From the NCBI GenBank assembly GCA_021604565.1, contig BQJF01000018.1:1-55757 (forward strand): a stretch of DNA of 55,757 nt. The letters are read 5' to 3'. The stretch comes from Minwuia thermotolerans. Its GTDB lineage: Bacteria; Pseudomonadota; Alphaproteobacteria; Minwuiales; Minwuiaceae. Position numbers and translations under genes: made by a program. Every line of letters starts with the position of its first letter. Within the stretch, counting starts at the first letter, position 1. Positions 19,642-30,321 of the stretch are shown here, piece after piece. The notes beneath the pieces are model-generated. The model did not search any database and was not told the origin of the DNA. It was given only the letters and a program-made list of their open reading frames with translations.

Positions 19642-22600
19642 TCATGCAGCCCGCGCGGCCAGCATCTTGCCATAGGCGGCCACGGTTCGCTCGGCGATCG
19701 GCGCCAGACGCGCCACAGCGGCCCCGGCGGCGTCCAGTTCGTTCTGCTCGAACAGCTCCTCGGCTTCCCGCGCGGCCTCGAATAGCTGCATGCCACCGAC
19801 CGTCCCGGCACTGCCCTTCAGGCTGTGCGCTTCCCGCCCCAGTGCCTCACGATTTGCCGCATCCGGGGTCTGTCGCAGTGTCTCGAGGCGCTGCAGGGTA
19901 TCCTCGATGAAGGCGGTGATGAGTTCGGGCAGGATCTCCTCCCCCACATCCTCGGCGAACTGATCCAGGATGCCCTGATCGATCAGGGCCGTGGCGTCCG
20001 CGTCCGCCTCCGGCTCGACCGTCGCCCCGGAATCGGGAAGGACTTCGCCCGAGACCAGCAGGTCGGCGACAGTCGGCGTCGCGGCTTCACCGGACACTGT
20101 GTCCTGATCGATCAACCGCTCCGGTCCCCCGGTGGCACGGGCGCCGATCAGTGCCCAGCGGGACACGAGCTGCAGCAGTTCGACCTTGTCGAAGGGCTTG
20201 GCAATGAAGTCGTCCATGCCCTTCGCCAGACATTCCTCCCGATGTTCGGCCATGGCGTTGGCGGTGACCGCAACGATGGGTACTGCTGCCCTGTTGCCGC
20301 CAAGCGCCCGGATCCGCGCCGTCGCCTCGAACCCGTCCATGTCCGGCATCTGCACGTCCATCAGCACCAGCTCGAAAGGCTTCTCCGAGACAGCGGCCAG
20401 GGCGGCGACACCATCCTCCGCCGTGTCCACGACATATCCTGCCTTCTCCAGCATCACGCGGGCGACCTGCAGGTTGATGCGGTTGTCGTCGGTCACCAGC
20501 ACGCGGCTGCCACGGGCAGCGACGTCGCCAACCTGCTCCGTTTCCGCCGCCACGGTGGCGTCATGCTCCAGATCCCGCCCCGTCAGGGTCCGGGCAAGCG
20601 GCAACAGCCGCACAGGACGGGTCACGAAGCCGCCGAAGCCACGGCCCAGCAATTCGTCCACGCGACCGCGCTGGGCCGGCGTGATGGCAATCAGCATCTG
20701 CCCGCTGACCATCCGGCGCAGGGCGCGGATCGCCGACACATCCGCAGCCTCCGCCAGTTCCCCCGCGATGATCGCGTGATCCACGGTTTCTCCGGGCGGC
20801 TGCATATCCGGGGCCATGTGGGCCACCGCCAGTCCCAACCCGCGGGCGCGCGCGGCCAGCCCCTCGCGCAGCACCGCGTTGGCGGAATGGACCGCGACAG
20901 AGCGCCCGTCGGTCATGCGCAGCAGGCCCGCCAGGGGATCACTGGCGGGTTTTTCGGCTCGCTTCAGCGATGCCTCGAACCAGAACGTGCTGCCCTCGCC
21001 CTCCACGCTCTCCAGACCGATCCGGCCGTCCATCAGGCCGACGAGACGCTTGCAGATCGCCAGCCCCAGCCCCGTGCCGCCATAGCGTCTGGCTGTCGAG
21101 GCATCGACCTGCGTGAATTCCTGGAACAGGGCGTCCTGGCGATCCTTTGGAATGCCGATACCGGTATCGCGCACATCGAAGCGGATGGTCGGCGATGCCT
21201 CGGTCCCGCCCGAAAATGACACGTCGATGGTCACTCCGCCCGTCTCCGTGAACTTGATCGCATTTCCGGCGAAGTTGAGCAGCACCTGCCGGATGCGTGT
21301 CGGATCGCCGTTGAGCGTGCGCGGGATCGCCGGGTCAAGGATGACGACCGCCTCGATCCCCCGCTCGAACGCCCGGGCGGAAAGCAGGTCCGTGACGCCA
21401 TCGACCAGATCGGACAGGTCGAAGGCCACATCCTCCAGCTCCAGCCTGCCGGCCTCCAGCTTCGAGAAGTCGAGAATGTCGTTGATGATGGTCAGCAGCG
21501 CCTCACCCGACAGCCTCACGGTCTCGGCGTACTGGCGCTGTTCGCCGTTGAGGGACGTTTCCATCAGCAGGTTGGTCATGCCCAGGACGCCATTCATCGG
21601 CGTACGGATCTCGTGGCTCATCATTGCCAGGAACCGCGACTTGGCGACGTTGGCGTCTTCCGCCCGCTCCTTGGCTTCGGTCAGGGCGCTCTCGTTCTCC
21701 TTCTGCGCGGTGATGTCGGTGTGAACACTGACCCGCCCGCCTTCGTCGGTCACGAACTCGCCGACCAGCAGCCAGCGGCCATCGGCCAGTTGCGTCTCGA
21801 CCGGCCCCCCCGGGTTGCGATGCCGCGCCAGACGCTCCGTCACCCATCCATCAGGACTCTGGCCACCGGTCATCACGCGATCCGTCACGGTCTTGCGGAT
21901 GATATCCTCGAAACGCTCCCCCACCACGATGTGGTCGTCGTTGGTGGCGTAATATTCGCGGTACTTGGCATTGAACAGGATGACCCGGTCATCGGCATCG
22001 AACAGCGCAAAGCCGTCCGTCATCGCATCAATGGCTTCCAGCAGCTGCGTGCGGGCGGCACTTTCGCGTGCCTCCGCCCGCGCGACTTTCCTGTAGAGCC
22101 GCCGTGTCCTGCGGATCTCGCGAATCAGGAACCAGACAAGGGCGCCTGCGCCCAGCAGGGTTCCGACAGCGGACAACAGCAGTTCGAAGTAGATCGGTTC
22201 CAGCCGGTCCACCCGTGATTGCGTGACCGTGAGTTCCGACGAGTTCGTCAGTTGCTGCAACGACTGGAACAGCGCCACCAGATCCTTGCGCACCGTGCTG
22301 TAGTTGCGGAAATCACCCGTCTGCAGCGCCATCAGCCGCGCGTCATTCACCTGGAACGTGCGGGCAATGCTCGCCGCGATGGACCCCGCACCGAGTGAAT
22401 CCCCCTTGTCGCTCTGCATCGCTGCCAGGAACGTCGGCAGACGTTGCTTCATGTAGCCGAGGCGCTGCTGGAATTCGGCCTGGGACATGCCGGCAGTGCC
22501 GAGCACGTAATTGTCCAGCGTACTGAGAAACAGGGAAAGTTCGCTGCGGGTATGGGTTGCGCCCCAGACCACGCTGTCATAGCGGCTGGAACTGGAATTG

Positions 22601-22761
22601 TATTCCTGGCGCAGGGTGAGGATGGAAAAGACAGTCGTCACCATCAGCACGGATATGGCCAGTCCGAGAAGCCCGAAACGCACTGCGCCAAACCGACCGG
22701 AAAGGCTTTCCTCTCCGGCTCCGGCAGACGAACCTTTGCTAAGAATATTGACCGAACGCAT
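19642..22761 (-). CDS. Hybrid sensor histidine kinase with PAS, pseudo-receiver, receiver and Hpt domains
   Basis: A 1039-residue membrane kinase. Helices at about 28-50 and 191-214 enclose a periplasmic sensor domain of roughly 140 residues. Then come a PAS domain (240-355, [14 protein letters not shown]), HisKA with His383 ([13 protein letters not shown]), HATPase (N-box around 500, GTGLGL at 562-567), a degenerate receiver-like stretch (615-730), a true receiver with Asp802 ([11 protein letters not shown]) and an Hpt domain with His979 ([12 protein letters not shown]). The phosphate can thus pass His383-Asp802-His979 within one protein, and then to a separate regulator. The divergent sigma-54 activator is the natural acceptor. 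It lies upstream of and in line with the RTX gene. The start codon is chosen at MRSVNIL; no strong ribosome site is visible. Confidence 0.93.
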   Translation of the reverse strand: MRSVNILSKGSSAGAGEESLSGRFGAVRFGLLGLAISVLMVTTVFSILTLRQEYNSSSSRYDSVVWGATHTRSELSLFLSTLDNYVLGTAGMSQAEFQQRLGYMKQRLPTFLAAMQSDKGDSLGAGSIAASIARTFQVNDARLMALQTGDFRNYSTVRKDLVALFQSLQQLTNSSELTVTQSRVDRLEPIYFELLLSAVGTLLGAGALVWFLIREIRRTRRLYRKVARAEARESAARTQLLEAIDAMTDGFALFDADDRVILFNAKYREYYATNDDHIVVGERFEDIIRKTVTDRVMTGGQSPDGWVTERLARHRNPGGPVETQLADGRWLLVGEFVTDEGGRVSVHTDITAQKENESALTEAKERAEDANVAKSRFLAMMSHEIRTPMNGVLGMTNLLMETSLNGEQRQYAETVRLSGEALLTIINDILDFSKLEAGRLELEDVAFDLSDLVDGVTDLLSARAFERGIEAVVILDPAIPRTLNGDPTRIRQVLLNFAGNAIKFTETGGVTIDVSFSGGTEASPTIRFDVRDTGIGIPKDRQDALFQEFTQVDASTARRYGGTGLGLAICKRLVGLMDGRIGLESVEGEGSTFWFEASLKRAEKPASDPLAGLLRMTDGRSVAVHSANAVLREGLAARARGLGLAVAHMAPDMQPPGETVDHAIIAGELAEAADVSAIRALRRMVSGQMLIAITPAQRGRVDELLGRGFGGFVTRPVRLLPLARTLTGRDLEHDATVAAETEQVGDVAARGSRVLVTDDNRINLQVARVMLEKAGYVVDTAEDGVAALAAVSEKPFELVLMDVQMPDMDGFEATARIRALGGNRAAVPIVAVTANAMAEHREECLAKGMDDFIAKPFDKVELLQLVSRWALIGARATGGPERLIDQDTVSGEAATPTVADLLVSGEVLPDSGATVEPEADADATALIDQGILDQFAEDVGEEILPELITAFIEDTLQRLETLRQTPDAANREALGREAHSLKGSAGTVGGMQLFEAAREAEELFEQNELDAAGAAVARLAPIAERTVAAYGKMLAARAA

Positions 22762-22890
22762 TTGAGAACGCAATTTAGCAGCGTCACCGCAGTATGTCGC
22801 GTCTGTCGCGCCGCGTAACAGTGACAAACCAGAAACATGATCCGGTGGGCCACTGTTCCTGCGCGGCTGACTGATGGAAAGTTGCAGAAT
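22762..22890. promoter_or_regulatory. Divergent promoter region of the kinase and regulator genes
   Basis: These 129 bases separate the two divergent start codons and must carry both promoters. I found no -24/-12 element reading into either gene, so the pair is probably not itself sigma-54 dependent. Confidence 0.4.
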
Positions 22891-24351
<1,461 letters not shown>

Positions 24352-24376
24352 CGGCACCCGCCACCGCGAACCCGTT

Positions 24377-25069
24377 TCAGGCTTCCATCGGCGTTCCGGC
24401 CAGGCGTGACGAACGGACCGGGTGCACCCGGTCGCGCAACAGCATCCATGCGTGAAACGCACCGGGGAAGAGCGGTCTGAAGGCGGCATCCATGACATCC
24501 AGTCCGCCGGTATAGGCACCGAAGGCCGGTACGATCAGGCGCAATCCGTCAGTGACGAAACAGCGGGCGCGCACACTGCGGCCACGACCGCGCACCCGCG
24601 CCTTCGGATGCAGGTGCCCGGCCACTTCCCCGCTTGTCCGCCCCGGCTGCGGCTCATGGCGGAAAAGCAGCGGGCCGCAGCGGTACTCCGCCAGAACCCG
24701 GCCCCCGATGTGCGCGGGCGGTTCAGGGTCATGGTTGCCACTGATCCAGATCATCTCCTGCCGCTGAGAGATCGCCACCAGCCGATCCGTTTCATCACGA
24801 CTCAGGCGGGCGAAGGCGTCGCCATCGTGAAAGCTGTCGCCCAGCGCCAGCAGCCGCGCCGGGCGGTACTTCGCCATCAAGCCCTCCAGCAGGGTCAGCG
24901 TCGCCGCGCTGTCATAGGGCGGCAGCAGCCCGTGGCCCCGGCGCGCCATGGCCGACCCCTTCTCGAAATGCAGGTCGGAGACAATCAGCATCCGTTCCGC
25001 AGGCCACCAGAGCGCCGCCGTCGGATCGGGGTGCAGCCGGGCACCGTTGACCACCATCGCGCCATCCAT
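24377..25069 (-). CDS. pdeM: Ligase-associated DNA damage response endonuclease PdeM
   Basis: A 230-residue calcineurin-like metallophosphoesterase. Metal-binding motifs appear in order: SDLHFEKG, GDSFHD, GNHDPE and GHLHPK. The N-terminus MDGAMVVNGARLHPDP and the family partner identify it as PdeM rather than a general phosphatase. Its ATG overlaps the helicase stop by one base (TGATG), so the two are translated together. In many Proteobacteria this pair sits with an ATP-dependent ligase and an exonuclease; those two are absent here. Confidence 0.9.
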   Translation of the reverse strand: MDGAMVVNGARLHPDPTAALWWPAERMLIVSDLHFEKGSAMARRGHGLLPPYDSAATLTLLEGLMAKYRPARLLALGDSFHDGDAFARLSRDETDRLVAISQRQEMIWISGNHDPEPPAHIGGRVLAEYRCGPLLFRHEPQPGRTSGEVAGHLHPKARVRGRGRSVRARCFVTDGLRLIVPAFGAYTGGLDVMDAAFRPLFPGAFHAWMLLRDRVHPVRSSRLAGTPMEA

Positions 25070-27495
25070 CACAGCAGCACCGAAGCTTCGGCCATCAGGT
25101 CGTCGGCAGCTTCCGCCAGGATGTCCTCCATGGCCATGCCGAGCACCGGCTCCTTGCCAATTTCGAGCATGACCGGGACGGCCAGCGGGGAAATACGCTC
25201 CAGCTTGCGGGTGACAATGCGGCCCTGCACCCGGACCAGCATGTCGCCCAGCCGCCGCACGTCCAGCAGCCCGGTCGCCGCATCCTCCCATGTCGCGCGC
25301 AGCAGGATGTGGTCCGGCTCATGGTCGCGCAGCACGTCATAGATCAGGTCCGAGGAAATGGTCATCTGCCTCCCGGACTTCTCCTGCCCCGGAAAACGTC
25401 GTTCGATCAGGCCCGCAATGGTCGCAACATTGCGGAACGTCCGTTTCATCAGGATGGATTCATTCAGCCAGGCGTCCAGATCGTCCCCAAGCATGTCCGG
25501 CGCCAGCAGCGCATCCACATCCGCCACCGGGCGCAGCGACCATACCGCCATCGCATAGTCACTGGCGACGAAGCCCAGCGGACGCAGGCCGAGCCGCTCC
25601 ATCCGCCGCGTCAGCAGCATGCCCAGGGTCTGGTGCGCCAGTCGTCCCTCGAACGGGTAGGCAACCAGATAGTGCTTCCTGGCGCGCGGGAACATCTCCA
25701 CCAGCAGTTCGTCCGGGCGCGGCAGGACGGAGCGCCAGCTCTGCAGCCCCAGCCAGTCACGGGTCTGCGGCGACAGGCCCGGATGCTGCCCCGGATCGGC
25801 GAGGATGGCGCGCACCTTGTCCGCCAGGAAGGTGGAGAGCGGGAACTTGCCACCCTGATAGCTGGGGACACTGGCTTCCGCCCCCGGCGCGCGCACCACG
25901 ATGGCGGTGGTTTCCTGCACCGACTGGAAGCGCACGATCTCGCCTGCGAAGACAAATGTGTCACCGGGACTGAGCTGCTCGATGAAATATTCCTCGATCT
26001 CGCCCAGGTTCCGCCCGCCACGCAGCCGCACCTTCAGCATCGGTGCCTCGACGATGGTGCCGACATTCATGCGGTACTGCTGGGCCACGCGCGGGTTGGC
26101 CACGCGCCACAGCCCCTCCACCGTCTGCCGCAGCCGGTGATAGCGCTCGTAGCGTTTCAGCGAATAGCCGCCGGTGGCGACGAAATCGACCACCCGGTCG
26201 AAGGTCTCCCGGTCCAGCGCGCGATAGGGCTCGGTCGAGGTGACTTCCGCGAAAAGTTCATCGGCATCGAAGGGCGCACCGCAGGCAACCCCGAGCACAT
26301 GCTGCGCCAGCACATCCAGCGCGCCGTCACGGGCGGGCGGCGCATCCACCTGCCCCTCCGCCAGCGCCTCCAGCGCCGCCAGGCACTCCAGTTCCTCGAA
26401 CCGGTTGGCCGGGGCGAACATGGCCTTGCTGGGTTCGTCGAGGCGGTGGTTCGCGCGACCGATGCGCTGCAGCGTCCGGGCCGCGCCTTTCGGCGCGCCG
26501 ATCTGAACCACCAGATCCACGTCGCCCCAGTCGATGCCAAGGTCCAGCGTGGAGGTACAGACCACGGCCCGGAGCGCCCCGCGCGCCATGGCCGTCTCCA
26601 CCTTGCGCCTGCGTTCCACGTCCAGGCTGCCGTGATGCAGTGCGATGGGCAGCACTTCATCGTTCACCCGCCAGAGTTCCTGAAACACCAGTTCAGCCTG
26701 GCTGCGGGTATTGACGAAGACGAGCACGGTGCGATGGTCCCGGATCGCCTGATAGATCTCCGGGATGACATGCCGTGCGGTGTGGCCTGACCAGGGAATC
26801 CGGCCCTCCGCCCGCAGGATCGTCACCTCCGGTTTCGGACCTGGCGGACCGCGGACGATGGTGGCCGGTTCCTGTCCCAGCCCGACAAACCGGGCCAGTC
26901 GTTCCGGTTCCGCCACCGTCGCCGAAAGCCCGACACGCCGGTGGCCGGGCGAGATCGCCTGAAGCCGGGCGAGATCCAGCGCCAGCAGATCCCCACGCCG
27001 TGTATCGGCAAAGGCATGCAGTTCATCGATGATGACGGCACCGAGGTGGCGAAACATCTGCTTCGCCTCCCGTGCTGCAAGCAGCAGCGCGAGCTGTTCA
27101 GGCGTGGTCAGCAGCATGTTCGGTGGTGTCTTCTTCTGCCGCTGACGCTTCGACTGCGGCGTGTCGCCGGTACGTGTTTCAAGCGTCACCGGCAGCGCCA
27201 TCTCCCGGACCGGCGCATCGAGGTTCTGCGCGATGTCGTAGGTCAGTGCCTTGAGCGGTGAAACATAGAGCGTATGCAGCCCCGGTCGGGGGTTGGCGGC
27301 CAGGTCGATCAGACTGGGCAGGAAACCCGCCAGTGTCTTGCCGCCGCCCGTGGGTGCGATCAGCAGCGCATCTTCGCCGTGCGCCGCGATCTGCGCCAGC
27401 CGCACCTGATGCGGCCGCGCCTGCCAGCCCCGGCGGGCAAACCAGTCACTGAAATGTCCGGGCAGGACATGCGTGGGCAGGGACGCATCATTCAT
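25069..27495 (-). CDS. Ligase-associated DNA damage response DEXH-box helicase (Lhr-like)
   Basis: An 808-residue superfamily 2 helicase. Walker A is APTGGGKT, the DEXH box is DELH (VIIDELHAF), motif III is LSATVAEPERL, and motif VI is QRIGRANHR. The C-terminal half carries the Lhr core domain with the DEAD_assoc segment. Its family name comes from genetic linkage with an ATP-dependent ligase, exonuclease and PdeM; the biochemical role is thought to be repair of damaged DNA. Only PdeM accompanies it here. Confidence 0.93.
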   Translation of the reverse strand: MNDASLPTHVLPGHFSDWFARRGWQARPHQVRLAQIAAHGEDALLIAPTGGGKTLAGFLPSLIDLAANPRPGLHTLYVSPLKALTYDIAQNLDAPVREMALPVTLETRTGDTPQSKRQRQKKTPPNMLLTTPEQLALLLAAREAKQMFRHLGAVIIDELHAFADTRRGDLLALDLARLQAISPGHRRVGLSATVAEPERLARFVGLGQEPATIVRGPPGPKPEVTILRAEGRIPWSGHTARHVIPEIYQAIRDHRTVLVFVNTRSQAELVFQELWRVNDEVLPIALHHGSLDVERRRKVETAMARGALRAVVCTSTLDLGIDWGDVDLVVQIGAPKGAARTLQRIGRANHRLDEPSKAMFAPANRFEELECLAALEALAEGQVDAPPARDGALDVLAQHVLGVACGAPFDADELFAEVTSTEPYRALDRETFDRVVDFVATGGYSLKRYERYHRLRQTVEGLWRVANPRVAQQYRMNVGTIVEAPMLKVRLRGGRNLGEIEEYFIEQLSPGDTFVFAGEIVRFQSVQETTAIVVRAPGAEASVPSYQGGKFPLSTFLADKVRAILADPGQHPGLSPQTRDWLGLQSWRSVLPRPDELLVEMFPRARKHYLVAYPFEGRLAHQTLGMLLTRRMERLGLRPLGFVASDYAMAVWSLRPVADVDALLAPDMLGDDLDAWLNESILMKRTFRNVATIAGLIERRFPGQEKSGRQMTISSDLIYDVLRDHEPDHILLRATWEDAATGLLDVRRLGDMLVRVQGRIVTRKLERISPLAVPVMLEIGKEPVLGMAMEDILAEAADDLMAEASVLL

Positions 27496-27533
27496 GGCCC
27501 GATCCTAACGCGGTCGGCGCCGATGTTCTGCTT

Positions 27534-28181
27534 TTATTCGGCTGCGTCGCCGAGATAGTTGACGCAGATCCGCTGGGGCGCATCGCCCTGCAGCGGCTCC
27601 CCCGTCATGCCGCATTTCGGCACGGCCTCCGACTTCTTGCAGCCCGCTTCCGGCGCCAGGTGGCGACAGCAGGCGGCACAGACACCAAAGGGTTTGGAAC
27701 CCAGTTCGAACTGCAGGCTGGCCATCAGACGACCCAGGCCATCGACCATCAGCGCGGCGGTCCTGTCGTCCATGCCGCCGACAATGGTCTCGATGCAGCG
27801 AACGGGATCACGGGCAATCATCCGCTCCCCCTCCGCCGTCAGGTCGATCAGGCAGACGCGCTTGTCGCGGTCACTGGGTGTCCGTGCGATCAGCCCCTTT
27901 GATTCGAGCGCGGAGACAGTCTGGGAAATCGTGCCCTTTGTCGCGCCGAGAAAATCGGCAACGCCGCCCGGTGTGCGCGAATAACGGTTGGCCCGGTTCA
28001 GATACCGCAGCGCCTCCCACTGCGCCGGGTTCAGGCCATCCACGTACTGCAATTCCCGGGTCATGCGCCCAAGGCGGTCGATCAGTTCAGCGACGCGCGC
28101 CGCATGATCGGGCGTCTCACCCGCCATCGGATCGTCATTCTTCGCTGTCTCGCTGGGACTCTGGCCGTCGTTCACGGTCAT
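27534..28181 (-). CDS. MarR-family regulator with Cys-rich C-terminal tail
   Basis: A 215-residue winged-helix regulator. The MarR core spans about residues 25-155, with the recognition part FLGATKGTISQTVSALESKGLI and wing DRDKRVCLIDLT. Beyond the core, a 50-residue tail holds Cys168, 171, 172, 181, 190 and 206, a spacing that suggests a metal or iron-sulfur site. Such a tail would let the protein sense redox state or metal. The start at 28181 abuts an operator-like palindrome; an internal ATG at residue 19 is an alternative. It is divergent from the rpoH2-type gene and probably controls both itself and that gene. Confidence 0.87.
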   Translation of the reverse strand: MTVNDGQSPSETAKNDDPMAGETPDHAARVAELIDRLGRMTRELQYVDGLNPAQWEALRYLNRANRYSRTPGGVADFLGATKGTISQTVSALESKGLIARTPSDRDKRVCLIDLTAEGERMIARDPVRCIETIVGGMDDRTAALMVDGLGRLMASLQFELGSKPFGVCAACCRHLAPEAGCKKSEAVPKCGMTGEPLQGDAPQRICVNYLGDAAE

Positions 28182-28185
28182 TTGG

Positions 28186-28198
28186 TTTCGACTCGAAA
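28186..28198. promoter_or_regulatory. Operator-like palindrome next to the MarR start
   Basis: TTTCGA-C-TCGAAA is a perfect 13-base palindrome, four bases upstream of the MarR start codon. Its size and form suit a MarR-type dimer. A degenerate copy (TATCGAGGCGAAA, 11 of 13 positions) occurs at 28235-28247. Confidence 0.55.
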
Positions 28199-28234
28199 AT
28201 TAATGCTTGTGGCTATCGAACACGCTGCATAAAG

Positions 28235-28247
28235 TATCGAGGCGAAA
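28235..28247. promoter_or_regulatory. Second copy of the MarR/rpoH2 operator-like site
   Basis: TATCGAGGCGAAA matches the palindrome at 28186-28198 at 11 of 13 positions. The centres are 49 bases apart, close to five helical turns. The two sites plus flanks also form a 14-base inverted repeat with one mismatch (28182-28195 against 28238-28251). Confidence 0.5.
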
Positions 28248-28346
28248 CCAATTTGCCAAGAGGCAGTTCGGTCGCAGGCATGGCCTGCCCGGGGGACCAG
28301 GTTCTGGCGGACCTAGCGGGTGGGGCCGGAAAGACGGGTGACGACG

Positions 28347-29267
28347 ATGATCCATGACAATTCAATGCAGTCGGTACGGCAGGAACAGCAGTTCATTTCC
28401 ACGGCAATGTCCGCACCGCTGCTGTCGTTCGAACATGAGCAGGATCTGGCGCTGCGCTGGCGCGACAAGGGTGATGAGCGCGCCCTGCACGAACTGGTGT
28501 CCGCCTACATGCGCCTGGTGGTCTCGGTTGCGGGTCGCTTCCGCGCCTACGGCCTGCCGCGCGCCGATCTGGTGCAGGAAGGCTGCGTCGGCCTGATGCA
28601 GGCTGCCGCGCGGTTCGAACCCGAACGGGGTGTGCGGTTCTCCACCTACTCGACCTGGTGGATCCGTTCCTCCATGCAGGAATATGTGCTGCGCAACTGG
28701 TCCATCGTGCGGTCCGGCACCAGTGCGGCGCAGAAGGCCCTGTTCTTCAACCTTCGGCGCCTGCGGGCGCAGATCGACGGCGCTGGCGCGGTGAACCTGA
28801 CCGAGGAAGCCCGCGACCAGATCTCCGAGAAGCTGAAGGTCTCGACACGTGAAGTCGTCGCCATGGCCAACCGCCTCTCGGCCAAGGACCAGTCCCTCAA
28901 CGCCCCGGCGGGCGAGGAAGGCTCCGACGAGTGGGGAGATTTCCTGGTGGACGACCGTCCTTCCCCCGAAGAGGTGACCGTGACCGTGCGGGACAATGCG
29001 ACCCGCGGGATCTGGCTGAAGGAAGCGCTTTCCGATCTGAGCGACCGGGAGCAGCTGATCGTGCGGGAGCGGAAGCTGAACGACGAGAAGGTGACGCTGG
29101 AGGAACTGGGCGTGCAGCTTGGCGTGACCAAGGAGCGCGTACGCCAGATCGAGCACAAGGCCCTGCAGAAGCTTTCGGATGGCGTCCTGCGGCGCGCACG
29201 CGACGCGGCGGATGCCGGGCGCGGTGGCGATCAGCTGCTTGCGCCCGCAGATGAAATGGCCGCCTGA
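28347..29267 (+). CDS. rpoH2: RNA polymerase sigma factor, RpoH2 type (sigma-32 family)
   Basis: A 306-residue sigma-70-family factor. Region 2 is intact (LVQEGCVGLMQAAARFEPERGVRFSTYSTWWIRSSMQEYVLRNWS), the RpoH box is AAQKALFFNLRR, and region 4 ends in the helix-turn-helix VTLEELGVQLGVTKERVRQIEHKALQKL. The SIVRSGTSAAQKALFFNLRR wording is closer to alphaproteobacterial RpoH2/RpoHII, linked to oxidative and singlet-oxygen stress, than to classical RpoH. The start at 28347 is the family-like one; an in-frame ATG at 28320 exists. The peroxiredoxin gene follows after 35 bases, consistent with an oxidative stress unit under the divergent MarR protein. Confidence 0.9.
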   Translation: MIHDNSMQSVRQEQQFISTAMSAPLLSFEHEQDLALRWRDKGDERALHELVSAYMRLVVSVAGRFRAYGLPRADLVQEGCVGLMQAAARFEPERGVRFSTYSTWWIRSSMQEYVLRNWSIVRSGTSAAQKALFFNLRRLRAQIDGAGAVNLTEEARDQISEKLKVSTREVVAMANRLSAKDQSLNAPAGEEGSDEWGDFLVDDRPSPEEVTVTVRDNATRGIWLKEALSDLSDREQLIVRERKLNDEKVTLEELGVQLGVTKERVRQIEHKALQKLSDGVLRRARDAADAGRGGDQLLAPADEMAA

Positions 29268-29302
29268 GACGGCGGCCCAGACCCCAGATATCGGAGCAAG
29301 AC

Positions 29303-29812
29303 ATGAGTGAGAAGATAAGTGCCGGCAGCGTGATGCCCGCCATCAGCGTACCGAAACTCGGTGGCGGAGAACTGGATCTCGGCGGCAACGGTGCATGGCG
29401 CATGGTCATCGTCTATCGCGGCAAGCATTGCCCGATCTGCAAGCGCTATCTCAGCGGTATCGAGGCACTGCAGGGCGAGATCGACGATCTGGGCCTGGAA
29501 GTGGTTGCTGTATCCGGCGATTCGGAAGAGCAGGCTCAGGCCGTTGCTGACGAGACCGGCGTGAAGATTCCCGTCGGCTATGGCCTGACCAAGGCACAGA
29601 TGCAGCAGCTTGGCCTCTATGTCTCGACCCCGCGCCCCAACGAGACCGACCACGAGTTTCCCGAACCCGGCATGTTCGTGGTCAATGATCAGGGGCAGGT
29701 GCAGATCGTCGACATCTCCAACGCCCCCTTCGCGCGACCGGAGATCGCAAGCATCCTGCGCGGAATCAAGTTCATTCAGGAAAAGGGCTATCCCATTCGC
29801 GGGACCGCCTGA
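29303..29812 (+). CDS. Peroxiredoxin-like AhpC/TSA family protein
   Basis: A 169-residue thioredoxin-fold protein. The active-site segment is VIVYRGKHCPICKRYLSGIEAL, with a CPIC pair where PrxQ-like proteins place the peroxidatic Cys. The following GLEVVAVSGDSEEQAQAVADETG is typical of the family. There is no signal peptide, so it is cytoplasmic. It follows the rpoH2-type gene and ends before a strong terminator, which suggests a two-gene stress unit. Exact peroxidase activity is not certain; some members of this group are thiol oxidoreductases. Confidence 0.85.
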   Translation: MSEKISAGSVMPAISVPKLGGGELDLGGNGAWRMVIVYRGKHCPICKRYLSGIEALQGEIDDLGLEVVAVSGDSEEQAQAVADETGVKIPVGYGLTKAQMQQLGLYVSTPRPNETDHEFPEPGMFVVNDQGQVQIVDISNAPFARPEIASILRGIKFIQEKGYPIRGTA

Positions 29813-29842
29813 CACCCGACCAGCAGATTCGCAGACGACCGG

Positions 29843-29869
29843 CAGGGGGCAGGGAGCGCCCCCTGTTTT
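29843..29869 (+). terminator. Rho-independent terminator after the peroxiredoxin gene
   Basis: CAGGGGGC and GCCCCCTG form a perfect 8-base stem with a 7-base loop, followed by TTTTCGTTT. It ends the rpoH2-peroxiredoxin transcript. Confidence 0.85.
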
Positions 29870-29928
29870 CGTTTGCGCTGACTGACCCGGCCACCGATGC
29901 TGACCCGACCGATACAGGAGACAGAACA

Positions 29929-30321
29929 ATGACCAGCAGAGAACCAACCCTGCGCCCGGCCCCCATGCCCTCCGACTGCAATGCGAACGGCGACATCTTT
30001 GGCGGCTGGGTGTTGTCACAGATGGACATGGCCGGCGGCATTGCCGCGTCCCGCCACCTGAACAGCCGCTGCGTCACCCGCGCGATCGAGGCCATGACGT
30101 TCGAGGCCCCGATCCGGGTCGGCGACGTGGTCTCGCTGTTCACCGACATCAAGCGGGTGGGCCGGACCTCGGTCACCGTGCATATCGAGACCATCGTGCA
30201 TCGCAAGTTCGGCACGGAGACCGTCAAGGTGACGGAAGGTGATTTCGTCTTCGTCGCCATCGACGACCAGGGCAATCCCACCCAGCATGGCGTCACGCCA
30301 GAGCAGGACCCGGCCCGGTGA
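29929..30321 (+). CDS. Acyl-CoA thioesterase, YciA type (hotdog fold)
   Basis: A 130-residue single hotdog-domain protein. The catalytic motif region NANGDIFGGWVLSQMDMAGG contains the Asp of the YciA/acot family. It hydrolyses acyl-CoA in the cytoplasm. A ribosome site (AGGAGA) precedes the ATG. Its stop overlaps the GTG start of the next gene by 4 bases (GTGA), so it forms a unit with the enoyl-CoA hydratase-like gene. Confidence 0.92.
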   Translation: MTSREPTLRPAPMPSDCNANGDIFGGWVLSQMDMAGGIAASRHLNSRCVTRAIEAMTFEAPIRVGDVVSLFTDIKRVGRTSVTVHIETIVHRKFGTETVKVTEGDFVFVAIDDQGNPTQHGVTPEQDPAR

